Positions 11,375 to 21,357 of a DNA stretch of 64,000 nt are shown piece after piece. A model generated the notes under the pieces. The model was not told the DNA's origin and searched no databases. It worked only from the letters and a program-made list of their open reading frames with translations. The first letter of the stretch is position 1; the number at the start of each line of letters is the position of its first letter. The translations under genes and the position numbers were made by a program. The stretch covers positions 186,001 through 250,000 of the forward strand of contig JAJOHG010000009.1 in assembly GCA_021029095.1 (NCBI GenBank), written 5' to 3'. The stretch comes from Phellopilus nigrolimitatus (taxonomy: Eukaryota; Basidiomycota; Agaricomycetes; Hymenochaetales; Hymenochaetaceae).

Positions 11375-11585
11375 CCTGAGGCGGCATGAATCCTGCGATG
11401 ATGAACCTTCGGATGCTTGTCGTGTTGCAGGAGCAACGGCGTCTCGAGCATCGGCAGTGCGCCATGGCGCAGCGGCAGGGCTATTCGCTGAACCTCGCCT
11501 CCGCCGGCACGGGCAACACGTACCCACCTGGGCCACACTCGAGCCCGCCGTTGCCTAGCATCCAAGATTCGGGAAACGCAGTGCT
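11375..11585 (+). other. Open frame upstream of Argonaute copy 3, unassigned
   Basis: A frame from 11386 reads NPAMMNLRMLVVLQEQRRLEHRQ and continues glycine/proline-rich. It runs into the Argonaute block at 11586 in a different frame. It may be part of the Argonaute N-terminal extension, but no conserved motif proves it. Confidence 0.3.
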
Positions 11586-12990
11586 GCGTTCGCAGTTCGC
11601 GCGAATTTCTTCGCGCTCAAGTATCCGAAGGATGTCGCTTTGTACGACTACCCAGTCGTGATCGCTCCCGATGTGGTCTCTGCGGCTGTTCGTAAGCGTG
11701 TGTTTGAGCTCCTAGAATCCACACACCGGAGATGCACGGTACCTCCACGAGATAGCGCACGACTTGGACGCAGAAGCTGGCGTCGAGAAGCTACCTTCCT
11801 ACAGGCTTCTCTGCGACAGGCTCAGAAGGACCTGAAAGGGTTTACACAGTCAAGGTCCTCGAGCCCAAGGAATTTAGGTCTGCAGACTTGGATTGGTAAG
11901 TGTTCATATTCTCAACTAGATATACGACTGACCCTACTTGACAACAAAATGTCTCTAGCTACCTGCAAGGATGTGAACTATATTCCCCTTCCGATAATCT
12001 CTGCATTCAATCTCATCACGACCGCGCACGCGTTGCACACGTCTCATGGGCGCGTTTTACGTCCCGAACGCGCACCTCAGCGATGCGGTGATCAAATATA
12101 AACAGACATTGTACTGAGCAAGCAACCCCCAGAGCTTTTACCGGCGCGTAAGGGTCACGACGAAGCACCTAGGCTACCGCAGGAAGAACAGAATCAAGGC
12201 TTTCGGAAGCCAGTTGGCGAGGAAGACAGTTTTCCAGGGCAATGAACTGGGTGGGATGGTCAGCGTGGAACAGTACTTTCAACGAAGTAAGTACAACTGG
12301 CATGTGTGACTAGCTGGATCTTAGATACTGATGGAATTGTACAGAATTCAACATCCGCCTGCAACTTGCAGACAACTTGCCCGTTATCAATGTGGGAAAC
12401 AAGGTGAAGGATAACTTTGTCCCTGCAGAATTCTGTGAGATTGAGCCGGGCCAGCCTTTCGCGGGCATACTTTCTGGGAGCGAGGCTGCGGGAATGACGA
12501 AGTACTCGATCAACCCTCCGTACATCGATGCTAAAGCGATCACAGAGCAGGGAATCGAAGTATTGGGTCTGCGTCGCCCATACAGGGCTTCGGCATCGGA
12601 TTCTCGATCGACATGGCGGTTGTCCCTGCACACCTACTCAGCCCACCCCAAAGTCATATATTCGTCGGGCACTCTCTCCGTCGCCAACGGATCCTGGAAC
12701 GCCCGCGACGTGCACTTCCACCGGTTTGCGCTGTCATTCTCCTTGCGGACGGCAGGCACGAGGTTCCCATGGATTCCTCGGACCCGGCGCTGCGCGGTGT
12801 CGTGATACGGTTCCTGGCGATGTGCCAGGCGGGCAGGATGCATGTCGACGACGCGCTTCACACGCTGCTCTTCATGCGGCCCTTACATTGAACCCACACG
12901 ACCGGCTGCGTACCATAGCAATCGATGCGATCAAGAATGACGTTAAAACACTCCCTGGGCGTCCGAATATTATGCTTGTTTCCGCATCCA
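11586..12990 (+). pseudogene. Argonaute pseudogene, copy 3 (N domain to MID)
   Basis: This is the most complete Argonaute copy. Blocks: YDYPVVIAPDVVSAAVRKR and VFELLEST (N domain, 11640-11720); a donor near 11896; the PAZ-region pieces around 12160-12300; VINVGNKVKDNFVPAEFCE and PGQPFAGILSGS (12377-12475); MTKYSINPPYIDAKA; VVPAHLLSPP, VIYSSGTLSVANGSWNARDVH-like sequence (12613-12710); then RGVVIRFLAMCQAGRMHVD and [20 protein letters not shown] (MID, 12800-12975). Several frame changes occur. At about 12990 Argonaute stops and an antisense BRR2 piece begins; the C-terminal half of PIWI resumes at 13645. The copy cannot make a full protein. Confidence 0.8.
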
Positions 12991-13475
12991 ATAGCGAGAT
13001 TGCACGAAGATCATGTCGGCGACAAGAGCAAACCGATCCAGCTTGAGCTGCGAAATGTAGGTCTGAAGTAGGATGTTGATCTTCGCAGCTGGCTCTTCGA
13101 CGCTCTCCTTCACGGGAATGGGTACGTGTTCAAGCAGTTTGTTAAGTTCCAGCTTTTCGTCTTGGTGGACGGGAATATTTTTTAACTCATTAGAAAATGC
13201 AAAGACCGTGAAGAGCTCAAGCGTAGACATAGTCGGGCGTGTAAATATTGGTTGTATGTCGCCATTGAGTTGTACGTGACGTAAGAATGTGATGCAAATC
13301 TGCCTAACTCTGTTGATGTGCACTTTCCAGACGAACACTCGTATTTAAGGCGATTACACTTCTCCAGCATAGCTGCGGCCGAATGAGCAATGTCGGCACG
13401 CTTCTGGATGAGCATGGGGTCGTCATCAAGATAATCTGGACCAACACTATAAAGGCCAGGTGTCTTGAGCATTCG
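12990..13475 (-). pseudogene. BRR2: BRR2 (U5 snRNP helicase) fragment inserted antisense in Argonaute
   Basis: BRR2 unwinds U4/U6 during spliceosome activation. On the minus strand, from 13472 downwards: [56 protein letters not shown], then [37 protein letters not shown] and [30 protein letters not shown]. This is the end of a helicase cassette and the start of the following Sec63 domain, in the family order. A frame change between 13340 and 13180 interrupts it. It occupies the place where the first half of the Argonaute PIWI domain should be. Confidence 0.85.
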
Positions 13476-13644
13476 GATGTATCTGCATGCTCTTAATCAA
13501 TACATAGCACAAGGAGAACAGTTTCATATGCTTCTATCCTGCAAGTCTTGGCCTCCAAGAACACGAAAAAGAGGCGAGTGATGTCTTTGATTTTTTCATT
13601 TTAGTCCAACAGTATTTTTTAAAACAGAAGATTACCAGGGTCAA

Positions 13645-14282
13645 GCAAATAATGATCGAGCGTCTGAATGAATATTTGAAGCATATGAAGACCCTTCCCG
13701 AGCGCGTCGTCGTGTTCCGCGGCGGAGTCTCCGACGACCAATTCAAACACGTGCTCATTCACGCACTCCCGGAGATCAAAGCAGCATTTCGCTCTTTCAA
13801 GGGCTACAATCTCAAGCTCACCATCGTGATCTGCGGGAAGCGGCTCCGTACACGCTTCTACCCGACGAGGCTCAAGCAGGCGGATAAGACTTCAAACATG
13901 AAGGCCGGGATGCTCGTCGACCGGGGCGTCACTGCGGTGCAGAACTTCGATTTCTTCCTGCAGGCGCACGCGGGGCAGCGAGGCACAGTGCGCGCGACGC
14001 ACTACACGGTGATATTCGACAAGAACCGCGGACGGCATCCAGCAGGGCGCGCACGATGCGAGCTACCTGCAGGCGCCTGCGACCAAGGGCGTGCGGCTGG
14101 TCCCACCGGCGTATGCAGCGGAACGAGCACGCCAGCGCGCGCGGCTGTACCTGCACGAGATCCTTCCGCCTCCCCCGGATAGCAGGGAGAGCGCCATGGA
14201 TGAAGCGCAGATCCTGCGCAGGGCGAATGAGGCATACACGGGTGTCCATGAGAATCTTCGAAGCTCCATGTTCTACTTGTGA
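13645..14282 (+). pseudogene. Argonaute copy 3, C-terminal half of PIWI
   Basis: The frame reads RLNEYLKHMKTLPERVVVF, RGGVSDDQFKHVL, LPEIKAAFRSFKGY, TRFYPTRLKQADKTSN and VDRGVTAVQNFDFFLQAHA, then HYTVIFDKN, a frame change near 14030, DGIQQGAHDASYLQA, KGVRLVPPAYAAERARQ and finally SMFYL with TGA at 14280. Argonautes have RDGVSEGQ at one catalytic aspartate; here it is RGGVSDDQ, so that aspartate is lost. The PPAYYA- position of the last catalytic residue reads PPAYAAER and is also altered. The first half of PIWI, with the other catalytic residues, is absent. A dead remnant with an authentic C-terminus. Confidence 0.85.
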
Positions 14283-15700
14283 GTTGCGACAAAAGGTGAA
14301 ATAGTAAGAATTTGAATAAGAATGAGACCGTCTGTCATTGTGTACAATTAGTTTTAGTAAATTAGAAATTGAAGATTGAATACTAGTATCGTAGTTCGAC
14401 GCTCTTCCTGAACCATCTACGGTTGCGGCTACTTAATCTCATTTGGGTTGATCTAGTTCTACGTTTCCACCCCTATGGATTCCCTGTGTCCTCGGAGTTC
14501 GACCAGTGATATCTGCTTGTTTATTCACTCTGGACAAGTTCGAGACGAGCTATCCTGATACAGCCTTTGTCTTTCTCAATAGATTATCCAGTAAGTACAT
14601 GTCTTCTCGATCTGTTCTCTTACTTACTTGGAAGGGGGGGGGGGGGGGGGGAGAGAAGACTTTTGTCCCAACTGCAGTTACCGTGAAAAATAACAATCAA
14701 TCTACTACATAGTGCTGCAAGACTGTGTGCATGGCAAGAAAAACTCGTGTTTCACAAAGGAGACGATGTATCCCCGACCAATAACAGTTCGGCTTTGTAA
14801 ATACATTGGAGAATATATCGTGTAGTCTGGGCACCCATGGAATCGCATGCCTTCAGATTCGTCAATTGTCCTGAGTTCCCTTGTATGACTTAGAAGTTCA
14901 GTTCGGTCCAGTTCAGTGCGTTACTGTAAGCCAGAGACCGCTCGGCCGCATTGCCTTGGCGGTGCTCCTGGATACCCACAAGTAAGGCAAAACACTACAA
15001 TAAAATAATATTTCCGAGCCCCGGAGGAGACAAATACGAAATCGAAAGAGCAGATTAAAAAAGTACAGACAAGTGTGGACTGGACAGACCATCGTATATA
15101 TTCAGGAATCACGAACACTATAATGCGCAATAGCAAATATACATGTTCCATCGATTTTGGATTGGGTGTTGGAATAGATAAATAGTGGTGCACAGAGTCT
15201 ATGAGTAATATCGATGGGATGAGGAATTTGAAAGAAGAAAGAGGGGGAAAAGACAGAGAAGTGAAATAGGAGCGAGAGAGCACACAGGGAGGTTTTGACA
15301 GGCCTAATTATGGAGTGGCGAGTTAGGTATTGTATGTATGGCAAGATGAGGACAATAGACGATGGGTTCGGGCTGAGGCGCGGTGTACTGGGGGAAGAGA
15401 AATGAAATGAAAAAGGGAGAATAAAAAGAGGGTCCGGGGCACATTTGTTTCCCATATCACCCTATTGCCCCCGCCCAACGCTCCGGGGATGCGGATGATC
15501 AACGCCTGCGCGCCTTGTCTGAGCGTGTACGTCCTGTTTATGGGCGATCGTACGCCGGACGTACTCGTCTGCCCAAGCTCGCCTCATGCTCAAGAGGTGG
15601 CGAGTTTAAGATCTGAGACCTAGATGCAAATATCGAAACCAATTCTACTCCCCCTTTCTGCGGCTCTACACAGGCTCGCTGTTGTCTAGTTCGACTTTGC
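14283..15700. other. Intergenic stretch without a recognisable gene; contains an 18-G run
   Basis: AT-richer than its neighbours and free of plausible coding frames. A homopolymer of 18 G lies at 14634-14651. The minus-strand ORFs at 14921-15455 are hydrophobic, low-complexity and without motifs; I do not regard them as genes. Confidence 0.5.
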
Positions 15701-15703
15701 GAG

Positions 15704-16945
15704 CTAGCGCGCGGCCTTGATTGGCGGCTTGAGCGTGCGTAGCGGCTCGGAGAGCTCGAGGAATGCATGCTGCAGACATTTAAGAAGGAAGAAAAAAAGC
15801 TTTTAGTGCCCTGAAACAAGCAAACAAGCATCGAGACAAATAAAATCCGAAAAAGAAAAGAAAAACGGGGACCTCGGAATGAACAAAGAAATCGAAGAGA
15901 CACACCTGTAGTAACTGTACGGCGTCGGGCCTCTTCTCCACGTCCACCTCAAGTGTGCGCGCGAGGTAATCACGGAACATCGGCGACAGCGATTCCATGC
16001 TTGCGATCGTTGGTGTCTCGTTCGTTGTGATCAGATACAGCGCTTTCAGCGGGTTCTGGTTCAGATTGGGCGGCTCGCCTTCGACCATTTATATTTTGTA
16101 ATTATTATTCAAAGGGAAAAATGTAAGGTATTAGAAATTAACCAAATGGAAAGTCAAATCGTAAGCAGGAGGCGGGGAGCACCAATGACCATGATGCTTA
16201 GACTCCAGATGTCAACTTTGGGGCCGTACTCTTTCCGGGTGACGACCTCAGGCGCCATCCAGTACGGCGTGCCGACCATCATCGTGTGTTTCGCGTGCGT
16301 GGGGTCCAAAATCTGCGTGCAGAAGTCAAAGTCGGCTGGAGGCAAGCTAGGCGCAGTGCACGAGCGCGGCGGGTGGCACGCACTGAGTTTGATGTCGCCG
16401 GTGAGGTTGTCGCTCTCGGTGTCGTGGTGGATGACGCCGTAGTGCTCGAGGCCCTGGCATGTCTCGCGGCTGACGGCGGCGATCTGGCCATCGGTCATGA
16501 AGTTGGCGGTGACGACGTCGATAAGCAAACCGCTCTCCATGTACTCCATCACGACCAGAGCTCGTTGCAGTGGAGGAACGAGTTGATGTAGTTGACGATG
16601 TTCGGATGGTGCGAGGAGCGCATGCTGAGGATCTCGTTGACGATCAGGTCCTTCTTGGGCTGCTTCTCGAGGTCCATCTGCTTGATCGCGACGCTGACGT
16701 CCGTCCCAAACTGGTACACGGTGTACTCGCCGCTGGAAGCGCCCTGCCCGATGCGCACCAGGCTGCGATACAGCTTCGTCGGTTCCGTGTCCGTGCAGAT
16801 CTGCTCGAGCTGCCGCTGTCCTGGCTTGATGGCACGACTTTCGGGTGCGGGGGCAGATGCGCATGCGGTGGTGGCGCGTGGGCGGACACTGATCCGGAAG
16901 AGGGAGAGCGCCGCGCGCCGTTCGTGGTGTTGTGCCTTTTGACAC
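15704..16945 (-). pseudogene. PAK/STE20-family protein kinase pseudogene
   Basis: p21-activated kinases phosphorylate targets downstream of Rho GTPases. Minus-strand blocks: [18 protein letters not shown] (glycine loop), [17 protein letters not shown] (catalytic lysine kept), [19 protein letters not shown], a one-base loss, [93 protein letters not shown] and [16 protein letters not shown], an intron (15781-15905), and HAFLELSEPLRTLK to a stop at 15704-15706. HRD has become HHD, the catalytic-loop lysine is E and DFG is DFD, so the product would be inactive even without the frameshift. Introns remain. Confidence 0.85.
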
Positions 16946-17104
16946 CGCCAGGAAAGGAGGGCGACTTGGGTAGTCGCTGCGACGTCATGCGGTCGAGCGC
17001 GGGGGTACTAGGCAGTGACGGCGGGGGAGCAGGCGCGGTACGGGGACGGCGTCGAAATCGGTTTCTTTGGCGGCGGCGGCTGTGCACTCAGACTGCCGAT
17101 CTCG

Positions 17105-17370
17105 GCGGGGGAAACCACAGAAGAAACCACAGCTAGCCGTGAAACCACGACAGAGTTTTTACAATACCACAGAGTCACAAAAAAACCACGGCATGGCATA
17201 GCCGAACCACGCCAGTGTGCAACATGAGGTTGATCGGATATGGTAGGATGTACGAAGTAGATACTTGACACTTCGTTAGCCGACGTCGATCTTGAAAGTT
17301 GAGAGTTGAACCTACGACTTTCGGCTGTGCGAACTTGAGTGTAAAACCTTCGCCAAGAAAGTTCGATTTT
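17105..17370. mobile_element. Truncated second copy of the AAACCACAG element
   Basis: It begins GAAACCACAG, repeats the motif several times and then follows the left half of the element at 10678-11234, including ACACTTCGTTAGCCGA and GATCTTGAAAGTTGAGAGTT. The right half with its CTGTGGTTT repeats is missing. It lies directly upstream of the PAK pseudogene. Confidence 0.55.
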
Positions 17371-17384
17371 CCAACGATAAATAA

Positions 17385-17580
17385 TGTCATAGGCGGAGGT
17401 AGAGCCTGCCACGACTCCCTGGAACCCGTGGGTATTTGCGACCCGACTCGGACTGCAGATCCGTATTCACGGATCACCCGTGCACCCGTGGGAAACGGGT
17501 TTTCGCGGGTCCGGGTTGAGAATTTGTGTTTTTTCAAAACCTGCGGGTATTTCACACAGGTTTTCAAGCTTAGAGTGGCC
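17385..17580. repeat. CCCGTGGG/ACCCG-rich repeat
   Basis: Carries many short copies of CCCGTGGG, GACCCG, CGGGTTT and GCGGGTATTT in both orientations. A diverged relative lies at 19385-19560. The motif density resembles the subterminal region of a small DNA transposon. It directly abuts the truncated element upstream, and RTF1 begins about 150 bases further on. No coding capacity. Confidence 0.4.
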
Positions 17581-17729
17581 AAGGTACATTTATTTGTATA
17601 TTGTATGTATGTACAGTATGTAAGGTCAATATGCTTCGTAATCTACATATGTACACCCCCAGGTCCACAGCAAAAAAGGAAAGGCGCAAGCTCGCAAGCC
17701 CCGCCCGCGTCCGCCCGCCGAAAGCAGCG

Positions 17730-19400
17730 CCTAGAAGTCGACCAGGTCCACTTCGACGGAGCTTGCGACGATGCTCTCGAACGCCCGCTTCCCGAGCACG
17801 CCTTTCTGCAGGAGCGGGGCGACACGGAGCGCGCGCCGTCCCCGAGCGCAAGCGACGCGCCGAGCATCGACGTCCGTTTGGCGAGTCCCAGCGGAGATAC
17901 ACGATGGGGCAAAGTCAGTCGGGCGGGCGCAGCAAAAAAACAGAAGCAAAACGCACTTCAAAACGCCTGGCGTGCCTGGCCGCGAGCCGTTCGCAAGGAC
18001 CGCGCGCGCCAGGCGCGTCTTTTTCCTGCGCTCCGCCTCGGCCACCTCCGCGCGGCGCACGGAGTTGCGGTTCGCCTGTCGATTGCGCTCGTTCACCTTC
18101 GCGAGGATGTCCGCGCCCTGCCACGCGTCGAGCGCGGCGCTCTCCGCGAAGTCGCGGCGCATCTGCGCGAGTGCACGCATGCGCTCGAGCGCAGCCTTCG
18201 CCGCGGTCGTGCGCGTCTTCGGTCGGCTGTGGTTCAACTCTGCCTTGCGCACGAGGATCGCGGTGACGTCCGCCTGTGCGCGCGCGTTTCCAGCAGCCGC
18301 TCATTTCTGAGCGCGAGGGGCAAGCATGCACCTCCGTTTATGAATGGCTCGTCAGCTTGGCCAAATGCTGCAGCTTCTCAATCGTGCGCTTCGCAGGGAG
18401 TTTGACTTTCTCGCGGTCACACGTCGCTTTGAACCGGCGCCACTCGTCCTGTACCGGTCAACAATCCTACCTCTGTGAACGCCACATTGGAGACCTTGTC
18501 CATCGGGAACACTTTGATAGCCGCGCCGTGCCGCAGCTCGAGGCTGGTGTCGAAGTACTCGTTTTCAATCTTATAGGGCTTGGCTGGGTTTGCGCCGAGG
18601 TCTTGGGAGGCGCGTGCGCAGAACACTAGAAACGCGACACAGACGAGGACGCAACACGTACTTGCGAACTCGCAAATTCGATACACGGGCTGGCCTTGGT
18701 TTGCACCATTAAGGTAGCGCACCCATGAACTTTGCGGTGCACCAACAGTCAAAAGATTCGAGGGACGACAGAATGTCGGGCAAGTTACCTTTGACGAAAT
18801 CCTCGAACCGCGTATTTAACAAGCTTGTTGCGTGAAAGTTGGCACTTCTCGAGATCTTCCAGAGTAAGATCTTTGTCCTCGAGCTTCGCCTTGTTTAGGA
18901 GGCGCGACTCGCGCGTCTCTTGCTGCTCGAGCTTGCTGATCTGCCCGTCTTCCTCGTCTTTGGAAGACATCTCCATGTCCACCGGTGACGAAGAACGCTC
19001 GTTGATCCCTGTCTGTTGGCAGTTTAGGAGAAGGATGCGGACCAGCAATGAACAACGCACCCGCTTCTTCTCGCACCCGCTTCTTCTCGCTCTTCACCTT
19101 CATCTTCGCCTTTAGTTCGTCCAGCTTATGTGTCTTCTCCTTCGTTGCATGCGGTGGCGAGAGAGGCGAGGACGCGGGTGGGCTCGAAGGGCGAAGGTGA
19201 GGGCGAAGGCGTCGTGGACGTTGGCGAAAAAGGAGAAGGCGCAGAGGGTAGGGCCGTTGAGGTCGAAGGCGGGGTGCTGGGGGAAGCAGAGGGGACGAGG
19301 GAGGGGAGACGACCGATAGTGGGGTGGAAGGAGGACATGTAGTACTCGTCGGTGCTAGGCCGTGCGTGGAGGAAGACCCGCAAGGAGCTGTACACAACCC
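17730..19400 (-). pseudogene. RTF1: RTF1 (PAF1-complex subunit) pseudogene
   Basis: RTF1 couples transcription elongation by RNA polymerase II to histone modification. Minus-strand blocks in family order: HARPSTDEYYMSSFHPTI and THKLDELKAKMKVKSEKK (19380-19090); GQISKLEQQETRESRLL and TLEDLEKCQLSRNKLVKY (19000-18815); the Plus3 domain NQGQPVYRICEFA, LGANPAKPYKIENEY, LELRHGAAIKVFPMDKVSN (18720-18480); KVKLPAKRTIEKLQHLAK (about 18400-18350); RMRALAQMRRDFAESAA and ILAKVNERNRQANRNSVRR-like sequence (18200-18040); GSRPGTPG; and an end at 17730. The blocks fall in different frames with stops between. A nearly full-length but broken copy. Confidence 0.85.
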
Positions 19401-19560
19401 GTGACCTCCGTGACCTGGAACCGTGGGAATTTGGTGACCCGCAGATCCGTGTCCCAACGGGTCCAGGTCAAGCCGGGTCCAGGTCTAGGATTTTTTGCCA
19501 CGGGTGACCCGCCAACAGGTCCGGGTCAACCCGAGGTTCTACTCGTGTTATGCTCTAGGC
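19385..19560. repeat. GGGTC/GACCCG-rich repeat, relative of 17385-17580
   Basis: Contains ACCCGTGACC, CCGTGGGAATTTGGTGACCCG, CGGGTCCAGG and GGTGACCCGCC motifs in both orientations. It adjoins the 5' end of the RTF1 pseudogene and appears to truncate it. No coding capacity. Confidence 0.4.
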
Positions 19561-19639
19561 GGAGGCGGCAAAGCCGAGTGAGAACATGTTCTGGTCATAG
19601 ATATCACAGATAGGAGGAGGGGAAAAACGCAGGCGGCAA

Positions 19640-20004
19640 CCAGGACAAGACGTGAGAGTAGTCTTAGTCAGTGCAAGAGTTGTCTTGAGAGTAATCAGAG
19701 ACTTCTTTTTCGGAGTGGGGTGATCTTAGTCAGGAGTGAGTAATCTGAGTCAGCGACGAGAGTAGTCGGCCTGCTGAAAGGGTGTGCATGCTTTGTAATC
19801 TGACAAATGAAGAACACGGTAAGTTGAACTTACCTGTTTGGGGCGAGAGTAGTCTGAGTAAGGGCGAGAGTAGCGCCAGTCAGCAGTGAGAGTAACAGAA
19901 ATTTCCACATTTAGCACTTGCATGCTACCATAAGGCGAGAGTAGCGCCAGTCAGCAGTGAGAGTAACAAAAACTTCCACATTTAGCACTTGCATGCTACC
20001 ATAA
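19640..20004. repeat. GAGAGTAG minisatellite and 71-base tandem duplication
   Basis: The motif GAGAGTAGT(C/A) followed by AGTCAG recurs irregularly from 19640 to 19900. A 71-base unit (19863-19933) beginning GGCGAGAGTAGCGCCAGTCA is then repeated almost exactly at 19934-20004, ending in TTGCATGCTACCATAA each time. No coding capacity. Confidence 0.7.
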
Positions 20005-20487
20005 AAAGCAACGTGTATTGCCATTTATATCCACAGGGAGCAGTCAGACTTTTACGGACCATATCGTATGGACCTCAGCAAGAGAAAAATACAGCACCGG
20101 ATTGCACGGTCTGTACTGGTATTGAACCTGTATATTACGGTCATATACAGCCGTAAATACTGCATGTGGCATGATTGGACACATATGAAGGTTTCGAGCA
20201 AATATTTATTTAATTAAACTATTTTATACCTTATTTGGTATTCATATTGTTGCCATATCTAGTAACAGACCAAGATTTTAAGAATATGTACATGACCATG
20301 ATGATCCCAAATGCTGTGCTCGCCGACTCCGCCAAGAGCCACATTTATGAAATAAATAAAAGAAATAACAATAGGGAAAGGTACTCACGTTGTTCCGATA
20401 GTTAATGGAGAAAAACAACTCAAACAGACTGCTAGTTTGTAGTCTGGATTTTCGCGACGCTGTTTGTCTTCTTTAGTGATGATCGAA
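20005..20487. other. Non-coding stretch with CCGTA-type motifs
   Basis: AT-rich sequence containing scattered motifs such as TATTACGGTCATATACAG and CCGTAAATAC (20130-20160) like those inside the hAT-type elements. It may be part of an older, larger element ending at 20661. No gene is visible. Confidence 0.35.
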
Positions 20488-20661
20488 CAGGGCTTCGGCA
20501 CGGCGCGTCAACGTACGTCCGTAATGCTGTATACGGCCGCATTGATATGTGCTGTACGGTACGTTGCCTCTAAAACCCGAGATACGGCATGTTTTTATAC
20601 AGTCCGTATATGGGGTCGCGTTATACAGCCGTATCCGTATACGGTACGGTGCGGAGCCCTG
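20488..20661. mobile_element. Short hAT-like MITE related to the element at 52765
   Basis: The right end reads TACGGTGCGGAGCCCTG, matching the terminus of the 854-bp element (TACGGTGCGGAGCCCTA). The left end, CAGGGCTTCGGCACGGC, is a diverged inverted copy. The interior is packed with CCGTATAC/GTATACGG palindromes. At 174 bp it is far too short for a transposase. The flanking 8-mers do not match, so the target duplication has decayed or the ends are rearranged. Confidence 0.6.
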
Positions 20662-20699
20662 CGAGTCGCAATGCAGCAAGTTATTTACTTCAGCTATAT

Positions 20700-20830
20700 T
20701 GTCTGTTGAATGGAGCTTCGTCATGGAGACCTCCAAGACACGGATGGGCTAGGAAAGCATCGTAAGGGGTTGCGTGTGCGATGTGGGGCGCTCAGTCTGC
20801 AGAGGAATGGAGAACTACTGAGGGTGCACA
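20700..20830 (-). pseudogene. RCC1-BTB gene fragment (small duplicate)
   Basis: On the minus strand this reads PIRVLEVSMTKLHS, matching [14 protein letters not shown] at the start of the RCC1-BTB pseudogene (32945-33025). The DNA similarity spans about 125 bases, including GGAGCTTCGYCATGGAGAC. It ends near the MITE on one side and near the hairpin module on the other, so only this short exon piece was copied. Confidence 0.6.
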
Positions 20831-20884
20831 CGGTCCGCGCCATCGCCGAGAACAAGAGCCATATTTCTAAATCAAACGACTAGG

Positions 20885-21350
20885 ACGACGCGCATCGCTG
20901 TCCTCGGGCTGTGCCGGACAGCGATCACTTCGACTTCGGCGACGATCGTCTTCATGTCAGCGGAAGATTTCTATTCTCAGCACCGCGGCGCGTCTCGGCT
21001 CAGCAGGTCGCCCAGCACCTCTCGACTACTCAACATCATCAACTTTGGTCTTTCCAACCTCTACAATCCTTTCGCCCATCTTCCCGCCTTCTGATCCGTC
21101 TAGCTCGAGAATTATGCAGCAGCAGCAGCAACTGCAGCAACTTGACGCCGTCGTGTGGGCCGATCGAGACCGTCTTGCGCTGGCCAGCCCACGCATTTGG
21201 AAGAGTTCGAAAGAGAGGATTAGATAAAACAAGGATCTATGTACGTATGGAAAACGTCTGAACGCGAGCGCGATGCTAAACGACCGCTTCAGCGCCTCGA
21301 ACGCGTGTCCTCCCTACCGCGCGCCAGCTATCTGTCAATGGCGCACGGCC
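20885..21350. repeat. Dispersed hairpin module, copy near 20.9 kb (rearranged)
   Basis: The 32-base hairpin (ATCGCTGTCC, 12-base loop, GGACAGCGAT) is at 20894-20925, followed by the ACTTCGGCGACGATCGTCTTC flank shared with other copies. A 65-base KIN1 piece (FGLSNLYNPFAHLP) sits at about 21040-21105. The CAG-rich part (21115-21140) and the GCGTTCAGACG part to 21350 then follow in the opposite orientation to the other copies. The module lies just upstream of KIN1 copy 1, as it does for copy 2. Confidence 0.65.
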
Positions 21351-21357
21351 ACGTCCA

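Noticed and set aside
14921..15455. Minus-strand frames of about 120 codons rich in Phe, Leu and Ser
   Set aside because: Low-complexity translation of AT-rich sequence; not a convincing membrane protein, no start context or splice support.
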